Assembly: GCA_946625715.1 (NCBI GenBank)
Contig: CAMOTK010000081.1
Span: forward strand, 1 to 8,512
Direction: 5' to 3'
Source of the DNA: an uncultured Prevotella sp.
Lineage (GTDB): Bacteria > Bacteroidota > Bacteroidia > Bacteroidales > Bacteroidaceae
DNA: 8,512 nucleotides
The notes under the pieces were generated by a model. It was given only the letters and a program-made list of their open reading frames with translations. It did no database searches and was not told where the DNA came from. The position numbers and the translations under genes are program-made. Positions 1 to 7,097 of this stretch are shown here, piece by piece (positions within the stretch are counted from its first letter, which is position 1; every line of letters starts with the position of its first letter).

Positions 1-105
1 TCGCTCATATTTCGCGTATTTGGCGGCGCGGAAGACTTTGTTTGAAAAATCGCGATTCTCGCGAAGGCTTTTGTCGGGATATTTCCAAGTCCCGCCCCAC
101 CCCAT
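1..105 (-). CDS. Possible divergent gene, N-terminal part only, product unknown
   Basis: On the minus strand an ATG at 105-103 opens a frame that stays open for 35 codons to the window edge; it begins MGWGGTWKYPDKSLREN. I do not recognise a family. In favour: the composition is protein-like (hydrophilic with Trp, Tyr and charged residues), and an A/T-rich stretch upstream carries TACTTTTT (138-131), one base off the TAnnTTTG -7 consensus, about 25 bases before the ATG, with a TTTG a further 17 bases upstream. Against: two plus-strand frames are also open here (2-142 and 3-150), the third-position GC bias does not separate the frames, and a short hairpin lies inside it (50-64). It could be a divergent gene, the tail of an upstream plus-strand gene, or non-coding. 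Confidence 0.25.
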   Translation of the reverse strand, partial: MGWGGTWKYPDKSLRENRDFSNKVFRAAKYAKYER

Positions 106-186
106 TCCGAGCAAGAACGCGGAAACGCTTAAAAAGTATTAAAATGTAAACAAATCAAACTTTTTTCGTGTTTTGATGAAAAAAAG

Positions 187-211
187 TGGGGAAAAGTGGT
201 GGAATGTGGGG
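187..211 (+). promoter_or_regulatory. MraZ operator: three MraZ boxes, 10-base period
   Basis: TGGGG (187-191), TGGTG (197-201) and TGGGG (207-211) are separated by exactly 5 bases each. This matches the operator described for MraZ in E. coli and other bacteria: direct TGGGN repeats with 5-base spacers. The outer two boxes fit the consensus and the middle one has T for the third G. A very weak fourth copy, TGAAA, sits at 177-181 in the same phase. The array ends 9 bases before the -7 element, so its middle box lies about where the -33 element would be. Repression of the whole cluster by MraZ is inferred from this geometry; the repeats themselves are plainly visible. Confidence 0.8.
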
Positions 212-220
212 GGAAATACC

Positions 221-228
221 TATCTTTG
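221..228 (+). promoter_or_regulatory. Bacteroidota -7 promoter element (TATCTTTG) for the dcw operon
   Basis: TATCTTTG is an exact match to TAnnTTTG, the -7 consensus of the primary sigma factor in Bacteroides and relatives. It lies 30 bases before the mraZ ATG, predicting a transcription start near 233-236 and a 5' leader of about 25 bases. No TTTG or TTG is found at the expected -33 distance; that place is taken by the MraZ boxes. The nearest TTTG (172-175) is too far upstream. The promoter may therefore be intrinsically weak or depend on sequence that overlaps the operator. Confidence 0.7.
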
Positions 229-258
229 TCGGCGAATTGGTTATTAGAATAAGTACAC

Positions 259-708
259 ATGCGATTTTTAGGCAATATAGAAGCAAAAATAGACGCTAAA
301 GGCAGAGCCTTTCTGCCCGCCACGTTCCGCAAGGTGCTCCAGGCATCAGGCCAGGAGACCCTGGTGCTGCGCCGCGACGTCTTCCAGCGCTGTCTGGTGC
401 TCTATCCCGAATCGGTGTGGAACGAGCGCATGGACATGCTCAAGCAGAAGCTCAACCAGTGGAACGCCCAACACCAGCAGATGCTGCGCCAGTTTGTGGC
501 CGAAGCCGAAGTGGTGAGCCTCGACGGCAATGGGCGCTTCCTCATCTCGCGCCGGTTGCAGAAGGCTTCCGACATCGAACAGGCCATCCGCTTCATCGGC
601 ATGGACGACACTATCGAGATTTGGTCGGAAGAGACCATCAGCCAAGCGCTCAAGACCGAAGAAGACTTCGGCGCCGAGCTGGAGAAAATCATGAACATTG
701 AGTTCTAA
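259..708 (+). CDS. mraZ: MraZ, dcw cluster transcriptional regulator
   Basis: MraZ is a DNA-binding protein that forms ring-shaped oligomers and represses its own operon through TGGGN repeats. The 149 residues contain the two tandem AbrB/SpoVT-like MraZ domains, each with the DxxxR signature: DAKGR at residues 12-16 and DGNGR at 89-93 (followed by FLI). The length matches the family. The ATG at 259 gives MRFLGNIEAKIDAKGR, the usual start of Bacteroidota MraZ, and no upstream in-frame start is better. It is the first gene of the operon; predicted boxes lie 48-72 bases upstream, so autoregulation is likely. The early codons are A/T-rich compared with the rest of the gene. The rsmH ATG follows the stop by 4 bases. 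Identity is secure; the repressor role is family knowledge. Confidence 0.96.
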   Translation: MRFLGNIEAKIDAKGRAFLPATFRKVLQASGQETLVLRRDVFQRCLVLYPESVWNERMDMLKQKLNQWNAQHQQMLRQFVAEAEVVSLDGNGRFLISRRLQKASDIEQAIRFIGMDDTIEIWSEETISQALKTEEDFGAELEKIMNIEF

Positions 709-712
709 GCCA

Positions 713-1675
713 ATGGTCCAGATAATAGACAGCTACCACGTGCCAGTGCTCTTGCAGGAGAGCATCGACGGCTTGAACATTCAGCCCGACGGCATCTATG
801 TCGACGTGACCTTCGGCGGCGGCGGCCATTCCCGCGAGATACTCCGCCGCCTGGGACCGAAAGGCCGCCTCTTCAGCTTCGACCAGGATGCCGATGCAGA
901 GCAAAACATCGTGGACGACGACAGGCTGACCTTCGTCAGAAGCAACTTCAGATATCTGAAAAACTGGATGCGCTACTACGGCGTGGAACAGATAGACGGC
1001 CTGCTGGCCGACCTGGGCGTTTCGAGCCACCACTTCGACGATGCCGAGCGCGGCTTCTCGTTCCGCTTCGACGCGCCGCTGGACATGCGCATGAACAAGC
1101 AGGCAGCCACCAATGCGGCCGACGTGGTCGGCAACTACAGCGAAGAGCAACTGGCCGACGTGTTCTACCTCTACGGCGAACTGAAGCAGGCGCGACGCCT
1201 GGCCGCGAAAATCGTGAAGGCAAGACAGAAAAGCCCCATCAGAACCACAGGCCAACTGCTGAGCGCTCTGGGCGTAGACACTGAGAAGGAGAGCGGACCA
1301 ACGACAAACGATAATGCTCAATTGTCCATTCTCAATGCTCAATTGAAGAAAGACCTGGCCCGACTGTTTCAGGCCCTGCGCATAGAAGTGAACCACGAGA
1401 TGGACGCCCTGAGCGAGATGCTCTGCGGCGCCCGCGACCTGCTCCGCACAGGCGGCCGGCTGAGCGTCATCACCTACCACTCGCTGGAAGACCGCATGGT
1501 GAAGAACATGATGCGGGCAGGCAACATAGAAGGCAAGGTGAAGCAAGACTTCTTCGGGCGCACCGACGCCCCCTTCCGCACGATGGGCAACAAGGCCATC
1601 ACACCTACCGACGACGAACAAGCGCGCAACCCGCGTAGCAGGAGCGCCAAACTCAGAATAGCCGAAAAGGCATAA
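713..1675 (+). CDS. rsmH: 16S rRNA (cytosine(1402)-N(4))-methyltransferase RsmH
   Basis: RsmH (MraW) uses S-adenosylmethionine to methylate N4 of C1402 in 16S rRNA, tuning the ribosomal P site. The 320-residue protein shows the family motifs in order: YHVPVLL (8-14), the SAM-binding GGGGHS (35-40), FDQD (56-59), DLGVSS (100-105), FQALRIEVN, YHSLEDR (255-261) and the C-terminal NPRSRSAKLR. I chose the ATG at 713, four bases after the mraZ stop, because it leaves the usual short lead before YHVPVLL; an in-frame TTG at 698 would add five residues and overlap mraZ. A segment around residues 190-211 looks about 16 residues longer than I recall in Bacteroides homologues and is encoded by a 12-base direct repeat (1313-1345). 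It lies outside the catalytic motifs, so the enzyme is probably active. Confidence 0.95.
   Translation: MVQIIDSYHVPVLLQESIDGLNIQPDGIYVDVTFGGGGHSREILRRLGPKGRLFSFDQDADAEQNIVDDDRLTFVRSNFRYLKNWMRYYGVEQIDGLLADLGVSSHHFDDAERGFSFRFDAPLDMRMNKQAATNAADVVGNYSEEQLADVFYLYGELKQARRLAAKIVKARQKSPIRTTGQLLSALGVDTEKESGPTTNDNAQLSILNAQLKKDLARLFQALRIEVNHEMDALSEMLCGARDLLRTGGRLSVITYHSLEDRMVKNMMRAGNIEGKVKQDFFGRTDAPFRTMGNKAITPTDDEQARNPRSRSAKLRIAEKA
1313..1345 (+). repeat. Direct repeat of 12 bases inside rsmH, in-frame
   Basis: AATGCTCAATTG occurs at 1313-1324 and again at 1334-1345, with starts 21 bases apart, so both copies are read in the same frame and give NAQL-SIL-NAQL (residues 201-211). The link TCCATTCTC and the CAATTG palindromes make the unit resemble the CAATTCTCAATT-type short A/T-rich repeats I recall from intergenic regions of Bacteroidales; that resemblance is from memory. 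The A/T-rich composition differs from the GC-rich codons on both sides, which suggests an inserted or expanded element kept because its length preserves the frame. Confidence 0.7.
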
Positions 1676-1681
1676 GGAACA

Positions 1682-2161
1682 ATGACAAAAGCAGACAACG
1701 ACACGAACCGGAACGACCTGAACGAGGCTCAGAAGGCCCCGAAGGGCGACGCCCAGCAGAAGCACGACGACGGCCAACAGCTGAAGGACATCATCCAGAA
1801 GCTGAAGAACAACGTCAGCGAAGAGGACGCCTCGCCCACAAGCACGCTGACGCTGCGCAAAATTCTCGGTGGCGACATCCTCTCCGCCGACATGGTGCGC
1901 CGCCAGATATGGCTCTGTCTGCTCATCCTCTTGCTCACGGTCATCTACGTGGGCTTCCGCTACCAGTGCCAGCGCGACATGATTGCCATCGACAAGCTGA
2001 AGGTAGAGCTGAAGGACGCCAAGTACAAGGCCCTCACCAGCTCGAGCGACCTCACCGAGAAATGCCGCGAGAGCCACGTGCTCGACGCCCTCAAGGCCAA
2101 CGAAGACTCGCTGCTCCACATTGCCGACCGTCCACCTTTTATTATAAATGTACCCGAATAA
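1682..2161 (+). CDS. ftsL: FtsL-like cell division protein (Bacteroidota type)
   Basis: This 159-residue bitopic membrane protein sits where ftsL belongs, between rsmH and ftsI. It has a long, charged, low-complexity cytoplasmic N-terminus (about 1-58, rich in Asp, Lys, Gln, Asn), a conserved-looking block LGGDILSADM (62-71), one transmembrane segment (about 76-92, IWLCLLILLLTVIYVGF) and a periplasmic part that is helical and heptad-like (about 97-147), ending in RPPFIINVPE. FtsL in other bacteria forms a coiled coil with FtsB and activates FtsWI. Sequence similarity to E. coli FtsL is low, so the assignment rests on topology, position and the Bacteroidota FtsL-like family. The ATG at 1682 follows the rsmH stop by 6 bases and has GGA nearby. 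The last codons turn A/T-rich just before ftsI. Confidence 0.85.
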   Translation: MTKADNDTNRNDLNEAQKAPKGDAQQKHDDGQQLKDIIQKLKNNVSEEDASPTSTLTLRKILGGDILSADMVRRQIWLCLLILLLTVIYVGFRYQCQRDMIAIDKLKVELKDAKYKALTSSSDLTEKCRESHVLDALKANEDSLLHIADRPPFIINVPE

Positions 2162-2168
2162 GACAGCT

Positions 2169-4319
2169 ATGAGTAAGTTTAAGTCTGAAAAAGTCATGCC
2201 GCGGTTCTTCGCAATCGCCATCATCCTCACCCTATCGGGCGTTGCCGTGGTGGGCAAGGCCTTCTACACCATGACGGCCAAGAAAGACTACTGGGAGCAG
2301 GTGGCCGCACGCGAGAAGCGCGTCAACGACACCATCGCCTCGAACCGTGGCAACATTCTCAGTTGCGACGGACAGCTCATGGCTTCGAGCATACCGCAAT
2401 ACAAGATTTACATGGACTTCAAGGCCGGCGGCTTCAAGAAAGACTCGCTGCTCGGCGCGAAGATGGACTCCATCTGCGAAGGACTGGCCGCCATCTTCCC
2501 CAAGACGGCCGAGGAGTTCCGCCACGACATAGAGAAGGCCCGCAAGGACTCGCTGCGCCACTGGGCCATCTGGCCCCACCGCATCTCCTACAACGAGTTC
2601 TGCGAAGTGAACAAACTGCCTGTCTTCAGACTCGGCAAGTATAAGGGCGGCTTCCACTACGACCCGTTCAACGCCCGCCGACGCCCCTTCGGCTCGCTGG
2701 CTCAGCGCACCATAGGCGACATGTTTGGCGCCATCGACTCGGCACGCTGCGGACTGGAACTGTCGTTCGACTCGCTCCTGCGCGGCGAAAACGGCATCGT
2801 ACACGTGCAGAAGGTGCTCGACCGACGCATGCAGATTGTCGACAAAGCCCCCGTCGACGGCTATGACATCGTGACCACCATCGACGTTTCCATGCAAGAC
2901 CTGGCCGAGCGTGCCGTCATCGACGAGCTGAAGCTCATCGGCGGCGACCTGGGCGTGGCCATCCTCATGGAAGTGAAGACGGGCGACGTGAAGGCCATCG
3001 TCAACATGACGCGCTGTGCCGACGGCGAATATCGCGAGATTAAGAACAACGCCGTCTCTGACCTGCGCGAGCCGGGCTCCGTGTTCAAGACGGCCAGCAT
3101 ACTCGTGGCTCTCGACGCCGGCGTCTGCGACACCACGAAGTGGGTCGACACGGGCAGCGGCGTGTGGAACATGCACGGCCGCGACATGAAGGACCACAAC
3201 TGGCGCAAGGGCGGCTACGGCACCATCTCGCTGCCGCGCACCCTCGAGGTGAGCTCGAACATCGGCGTGTCGCGCATCATCGACGAGTACTTCGGCAGCC
3301 ATCCCGAGAAGTTTGTCAAGGGCATCTACAAGACCGGTCTGGCCACCGACCTGAAGCTGCCCATCGTGGGCTATGCCAAGCCGCGCATTCGCATGCCGGA
3401 CTACAAGACCACCAACCGCGCCCTCTACTGGAGCAAGACCACCCTGCCCTGGATGTCGATTGGCTACGAAACACAGATACCGCCCATCTCTACCCTCACG
3501 TTCTACAACGCCATTGCCAACGACGGCAAGATGATGCGCCCGCGCTTTGTCAAGGCGCTGCAGAAGAACGGCGAGGTGGTCAAGGAGTTCCCGCCCGAGG
3601 TCATCATCGAGCATATTGCCAAGGACAAGACCATCAAGACCATGCAGACCATCCTCGAACATGTGGTCAGCCAAGGTCTCGGGCGCAAGGCCGCCCCACT
3701 CTCGCGCGCCTTCAAGGTGGCCGGAAAGACCGGCACGGCACAGATTGCCGAGGACGGACAGAGCTACCACAGCGGCACCATGAAGTACTGGCTGTCGTTT
3801 GCCGGCTTCTTCCCTGCCGACAATCCCCGCTATTCGTGCATCGTCTGCCTGAAGAAGGCGGGCCTGCCCGCATCGGGCGGCGGCATGTCGGGCGTGGTCT
3901 TCCGCCAGATTGCCGAGGGCGTCATGGCGCAGAACGTGAAGCGCAGCGTGGAAGAGGCCCGCGACACGGCATCGATTCTCATTCCTGAGGTGAAGAACGG
4001 CAACATCGTTGCGGCCGACTATGTGCTCAACAACCTGAGCGTGCCCACCTCGTCGGGATGGAACGGCAACATTGCACAGGGCAAGGTGTGGGGCACAACC
4101 AATCGCGAGGCTGGTCGCGTGACGGCCACCGAGCTGCCCGACAACCTGAACACCGTGCCTAACGTGGTCGGCATGGGGGCACGCGATGCCATCTACATGC
4201 TCGAGAAGCGTGGCGTCAGGGCCATCGTCAAGGGCCGCGGCCGCGTCAGCCACCAGACGCTCTCGCCGGGCACCGGCATCAGGAAGGGCATGAGCTGCAC
4301 ACTGACATTGGAATTATAA
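2169..4319 (+). CDS. ftsI: FtsI / PBP3-type peptidoglycan D,D-transpeptidase with PASTA domain
   Basis: This class B penicillin-binding protein cross-links septal peptidoglycan together with FtsW. From the ATG at 2169 it has 716 residues: a membrane anchor (about 13-29), the PBP dimerisation/pedestal region opening with [10 protein letters not shown], and a transpeptidase domain with all three motifs: SVFK with nucleophile S304 and K307, SSN at 362-364, and KTGT starting at K520. One PASTA domain ends the protein (about 663-716, starting [13 protein letters not shown]). Other Bacteroidota FtsI proteins also carry a C-terminal PASTA. The start is uncertain: an in-frame ATG at 2148 would add MYPNKTA and overlap ftsL by 14 bases. 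I prefer 2169 because [14 protein letters not shown] resembles family N-termini and starts 7 bases after the ftsL stop. The target of beta-lactams is expected here. Confidence 0.95.
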   Translation: MSKFKSEKVMPRFFAIAIILTLSGVAVVGKAFYTMTAKKDYWEQVAAREKRVNDTIASNRGNILSCDGQLMASSIPQYKIYMDFKAGGFKKDSLLGAKMDSICEGLAAIFPKTAEEFRHDIEKARKDSLRHWAIWPHRISYNEFCEVNKLPVFRLGKYKGGFHYDPFNARRRPFGSLAQRTIGDMFGAIDSARCGLELSFDSLLRGENGIVHVQKVLDRRMQIVDKAPVDGYDIVTTIDVSMQDLAERAVIDELKLIGGDLGVAILMEVKTGDVKAIVNMTRCADGEYREIKNNAVSDLREPGSVFKTASILVALDAGVCDTTKWVDTGSGVWNMHGRDMKDHNWRKGGYGTISLPRTLEVSSNIGVSRIIDEYFGSHPEKFVKGIYKTGLATDLKLPIVGYAKPRIRMPDYKTTNRALYWSKTTLPWMSIGYETQIPPISTLTFYNAIANDGKMMRPRFVKALQKNGEVVKEFPPEVIIEHIAKDKTIKTMQTILEHVVSQGLGRKAAPLSRAFKVAGKTGTAQIAEDGQSYHSGTMKYWLSFAGFFPADNPRYSCIVCLKKAGLPASGGGMSGVVFRQIAEGVMAQNVKRSVEEARDTASILIPEVKNGNIVAADYVLNNLSVPTSSGWNGNIAQGKVWGTTNREAGRVTATELPDNLNTVPNVVGMGARDAIYMLEKRGVRAIVKGRGRVSHQTLSPGTGIRKGMSCTLTLEL

Positions 4320-4333
4320 AAAAAGTATCCTAT

Positions 4334-5791
4334 ATGAAACTGAGCGAACTGCTGAAGAACATCAAGCCCACGACTATTCTGGGCGACACCGACATAGAAA
4401 TCACGGGCGTCAACATCGACTCGCGCCGCATTGCCGACGGCCACCTCTTCGTGGCCATCAAGGGCACGCAGACCGACGGCCACCGCTTCATTGCCAAGGC
4501 CATTGAACTGGGCGCCAAGGCCATTCTCTGCGAAGACCTTCCGACAGAAGGCGCACCCGCAGGCGTCACCTTCGTACAGGTGCCCTCTACCGAGGCTGCC
4601 GTTGGCCCGGTAGCCACCATGTTCTACGGCAACCCGTCGACGAAGCTCAAGCTGGTGGGCGTCACCGGCACCAACGGCAAGACCACCATCGCCACCTTAT
4701 TATATAATATGTTCCGCCGCATGGGCCACAAGTGCGGCCTGCTCTCTACGGTGTGCAACTACATAGAAGACCGCGCCATACCGGCCGACCACACCACGCC
4801 CGACCCCATCGAGCTCAACCGCTTGCTGGCCGAGATGGTAGACGCTGGCTGCGAATATGCGTTCATGGAGTGCTCCAGCCACGCCATTGCTCAGCAGCGC
4901 ATCGGCGGTCTGACGTTTGCCGGCGGCCTGTTTACCAATCTCACGCGCGACCATCTGGACTACCATAAGACCTTCGAGAACTACCGCAACGCCAAGAAGG
5001 CGTTCTTCGACATGCTGCCCAAGGGCAGTTTTGCCGTGGTCAACGCCGACGACAAGAACGGTGCCTTCATGGTGCAGAACACCAAGGCCACCGTCAAGAC
5101 CTACTCTACACGCACCCTGGCCGACTTCAAGGCCCGCATCATCGAGTGCCACTTCGAGGGCATGTACCTCGACATCAACGGTCGCGAGGTGGGCGTGCAG
5201 TTCATCGGCAAGTTCAACGTGAGCAACCTGCTCTGCGTCTACGGCGCTGCCGTCATGCTGGGCAAGCAGCCCGAAGACGTGCTCGTGGTGCTCAGCACGC
5301 TGAAGAGCGTGGCCGGACGTCTGGAGCCCATCCGCTCCAAGGACGGCGTGACGGCCGTGGTCGACTATGCCCACACGCCCGACGCATTGGAGAACGTGCT
5401 CAACGCCCTGCGCGAGGTGCTGGAAGGCAAAGAGGGCCACATCATCACCGTGTGCGGGGCCGGCGGCAACCGCGACAAGGGCAAGCGCCCGCTCATGGCA
5501 CAAGAGGCCGTGAAGCAGAGCGACCGCGTCATCATCACCAGCGACAACCCCCGCTTCGAGGAGCCGCAGGACATCATCAACGACATGCTGGCCGGACTGG
5601 ACCAGAAGCAGATGAAGAAGGTGGTGGCCATCACCGACCGTCGCGAAGCCATCAAGACGGCTGTCATGCTGGCCCAGAAGGGCGACGTCATCCTCATTGC
5701 CGGCAAGGGCCACGAGGACTACCAGGAAATCAAGGGCGTGAAACACCACTTCGACGACCGCGAGGTGGTACGCGAAATTTTTAACGCTTAA
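4334..5791 (+). CDS. murE: MurE, UDP-MurNAc-L-Ala-D-Glu:meso-diaminopimelate ligase
   Basis: MurE adds the third amino acid of the peptidoglycan stem peptide in the cytoplasm, using ATP. The 485 residues show the three Mur-ligase domains: the N-terminal UDP-binding domain ([19 protein letters not shown]), the central ATPase domain with the P-loop [10 protein letters not shown] (109-118), the ECSSHA and RDHLDYH motifs and the expected carbamylated lysine K221 in NAKK, and the C-terminal domain with [21 protein letters not shown] and [12 protein letters not shown] at 404-407, followed by FEEP, is the signature of meso-diaminopimelate-specific enzymes, as opposed to the lysine-adding type. The ATG at 4334 is 14 bases after ftsI in an A-rich leader. 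Around 4698-4709 the otherwise GC-rich gene has a run of TTA, TAT and AAT codons. Identity is secure. Confidence 0.97.
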   Translation: MKLSELLKNIKPTTILGDTDIEITGVNIDSRRIADGHLFVAIKGTQTDGHRFIAKAIELGAKAILCEDLPTEGAPAGVTFVQVPSTEAAVGPVATMFYGNPSTKLKLVGVTGTNGKTTIATLLYNMFRRMGHKCGLLSTVCNYIEDRAIPADHTTPDPIELNRLLAEMVDAGCEYAFMECSSHAIAQQRIGGLTFAGGLFTNLTRDHLDYHKTFENYRNAKKAFFDMLPKGSFAVVNADDKNGAFMVQNTKATVKTYSTRTLADFKARIIECHFEGMYLDINGREVGVQFIGKFNVSNLLCVYGAAVMLGKQPEDVLVVLSTLKSVAGRLEPIRSKDGVTAVVDYAHTPDALENVLNALREVLEGKEGHIITVCGAGGNRDKGKRPLMAQEAVKQSDRVIITSDNPRFEEPQDIINDMLAGLDQKQMKKVVAITDRREAIKTAVMLAQKGDVILIAGKGHEDYQEIKGVKHHFDDREVVREIFNA

Positions 5792-5803
5792 AACGTCATC
5801 ACC

Positions 5804-7078
5804 ATGCTATACTACCTCTTCCGCTTCTTAGAGCAATTCAACATACCGGGCAGCCACCTGTGGAGCTACATCTCCTTCCGCGCCCTGCTCACGCTGATAC
5901 TCGCGCTGATTATCTCGGCATGGTTTGGCGAGTACTTCATCAAGTTCATGCGCCGCCGCAAAATCTACGAGACCGAGCGCGACCCGAGCATCGACCCGTT
6001 CGGTGTGGAGAAGAAAGGCGTGCCCACCATGGGCGGCATCATCATCATCGTGTCCATCCTGGTGCCCGTACTGCTGCTGGGCCGTCTGCGCAACATCTAC
6101 CTGCTGCTCATGATTATCACCACCCTGTGGCTGGGCTTACTGGGCTTTGCCGACGACTATATCAAGATATTCCGTCGCGACAAGGACGGCCTGAAGGGCA
6201 AGTACAAGATTGTGGGTCAGGTGTCTATCGGCTTCATTGTGGGCCTCACGCTGTGGCTCAGCCCCGACGTGGTGGTTCGCGAAACGCTCAACGAGCCCGT
6301 CAGACAGAGCACCGAGGTCGTGGTGAAGCATAAGACGGAAGCGGTGAAGTCGCTGCAGACCACCATCCCGTTTGTCAAGAACCACAACCTGAACTACTCC
6401 AACATCATGGCGTTCTGCGGCAAGCACAAGGTGGCCATGGGCTGGGTGCTCTTCGTGGTGATGACCATCCTCGTGGTCACGGCCGTTTCCAACGGTGCCA
6501 ACCTCAACGACGGCATGGACGGCATGTGTGCCGGCAACTCGGCCATCATCGGTGTGGCTCTGGGCATCCTGGCCTACGTGTCGTCGCACATCGGCTATGC
6601 CAGCTACTTCGACATCATGTACATACCCGGCTCGCAGGAGCTGGTCATCTTCCTCTGTGCGTTTGTGGGCGCCATGATTGGTTTCCTCTGGTACAACGCC
6701 TACCCCGCACAGATTTTCATGGGCGACACGGGTTCGCTCACCATCGGCGGCATCATCGGCGTGTGCGCCGTCATCATCCACAAGGAACTGCTGCTGCCCA
6801 TCCTCTGCGGCATCTTCTTCGTGGAGAGCCTCAGCGTCATCATCCAGACGCAGTGGTTCAAGCTGATGAAGAAGAAGGGCAAGCGCGTGCGCGTGTTCCG
6901 TGCCACCCCCATCCACGACACGTTCCGCCGACTGGACTCTCAGCTCGATGCTACGAGCACCTATCTACTGAAAGGTTGGCCGCGCCGCCCCTTCCATGAG
7001 TCGAAAATCACCATCCGATTCTGGATTACCACCATCATTCTGGCGGCGCTGACCATCATCACGTTAAAGATTAGATAA
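5804..7078 (+). CDS. mraY: MraY, phospho-MurNAc-pentapeptide transferase
   Basis: MraY transfers phospho-MurNAc-pentapeptide from UDP to undecaprenyl phosphate, forming lipid I at the inner membrane. The polytopic protein shows GVPTMGGI, GFADDY with D117 and D118, NLNDGMDG (233-240, D239), FMGDTGSL (305-312) and a C-terminal FHESKITIRFW segment with a last transmembrane helix ending TLKIR. At 424 residues it is longer than the roughly 360 of E. coli. The extra length lies in a hydrophilic loop at about 156-210 and in the late cytoplasmic loop at about 365-400. In that loop the HHH motif of the family (PIHHHY in E. coli) reads PIHDTF (369-374). Related Bacteroidales enzymes, as I recall, have HDH. 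murE ends 12 bases upstream; murF is not between them. Identity is secure. Confidence 0.96.
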   Translation: MLYYLFRFLEQFNIPGSHLWSYISFRALLTLILALIISAWFGEYFIKFMRRRKIYETERDPSIDPFGVEKKGVPTMGGIIIIVSILVPVLLLGRLRNIYLLLMIITTLWLGLLGFADDYIKIFRRDKDGLKGKYKIVGQVSIGFIVGLTLWLSPDVVVRETLNEPVRQSTEVVVKHKTEAVKSLQTTIPFVKNHNLNYSNIMAFCGKHKVAMGWVLFVVMTILVVTAVSNGANLNDGMDGMCAGNSAIIGVALGILAYVSSHIGYASYFDIMYIPGSQELVIFLCAFVGAMIGFLWYNAYPAQIFMGDTGSLTIGGIIGVCAVIIHKELLLPILCGIFFVESLSVIIQTQWFKLMKKKGKRVRVFRATPIHDTFRRLDSQLDATSTYLLKGWPRRPFHESKITIRFWITTIILAALTIITLKIR

Positions 7079-7097
7079 GAAGAAAGGAAAAAAGAAA
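7079..7097 (+). promoter_or_regulatory. All-purine leader and ribosome-binding region of murD
   Basis: The spacer between mraY and murD begins with 19 consecutive purines, followed only by a T before the ATG at 7099. It contains AGGA at 7085-7088, 10 bases before the start, which could act as a Shine-Dalgarno sequence. Most other starts in the window lack one, so this leader stands out. An unstructured A-rich leader would also favour initiation in Bacteroidota without base pairing. The role is inferred. Confidence 0.45.

Larger units (their letters stand above)
106..258. other. Intergenic control region upstream of mraZ
   Basis: This A/T-rich spacer, with poly-A and poly-T runs around 131-185, contrasts with the GC-rich genes that follow. 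It contains the MraZ-box-like repeats (187-211), the -7 promoter element (221-228) and a leader of roughly 25-30 bases before the mraZ ATG at 259. The leader is A/T-rich and has no convincing Shine-Dalgarno sequence, as is usual in Bacteroidota. I see no tRNA, riboswitch fold or strong terminator here. Confidence 0.6.

Noticed and set aside
50..64. Hairpin TCGCGA-loop-TCGCGA, followed by five T on the minus strand; possible terminator
   Set aside because: The stem is only 6 bases with a 3-base loop, each arm is itself a palindrome, and no gene is known to end before it on that strand. Too weak to call.
172..175. TTTG as the -33 element for the dcw promoter
   Set aside because: It is 45 bases before the TATCTTTG element, far beyond the usual spacing of about 19-21 bases between the two.
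698..712. TTG at 698 as the rsmH start, overlapping mraZ
   Set aside because: It would add only five residues before the conserved YHVPVLL region; the ATG at 713 is a stronger codon and fits family N-termini and the tight gene spacing.
689..2257. Long minus-strand open frame opposite rsmH and ftsL (522 codons)
   Set aside because: It lies wholly opposite well-identified plus-strand genes. Its protein is a low-complexity mixture rich in Val, Ala, His and Leu, the usual shadow of GC-rich codons, and no family motif is visible.
2232..4253. Very long minus-strand open frame opposite ftsI (673 codons)
   Set aside because: It is a shadow of the strong third-position GC bias in ftsI, with a His/Val/Ala/Asp-rich product and no recognisable domain. 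Similar shadows lie opposite murE (4700-5749), mraY (6137-6916) and murD (7117-8283).
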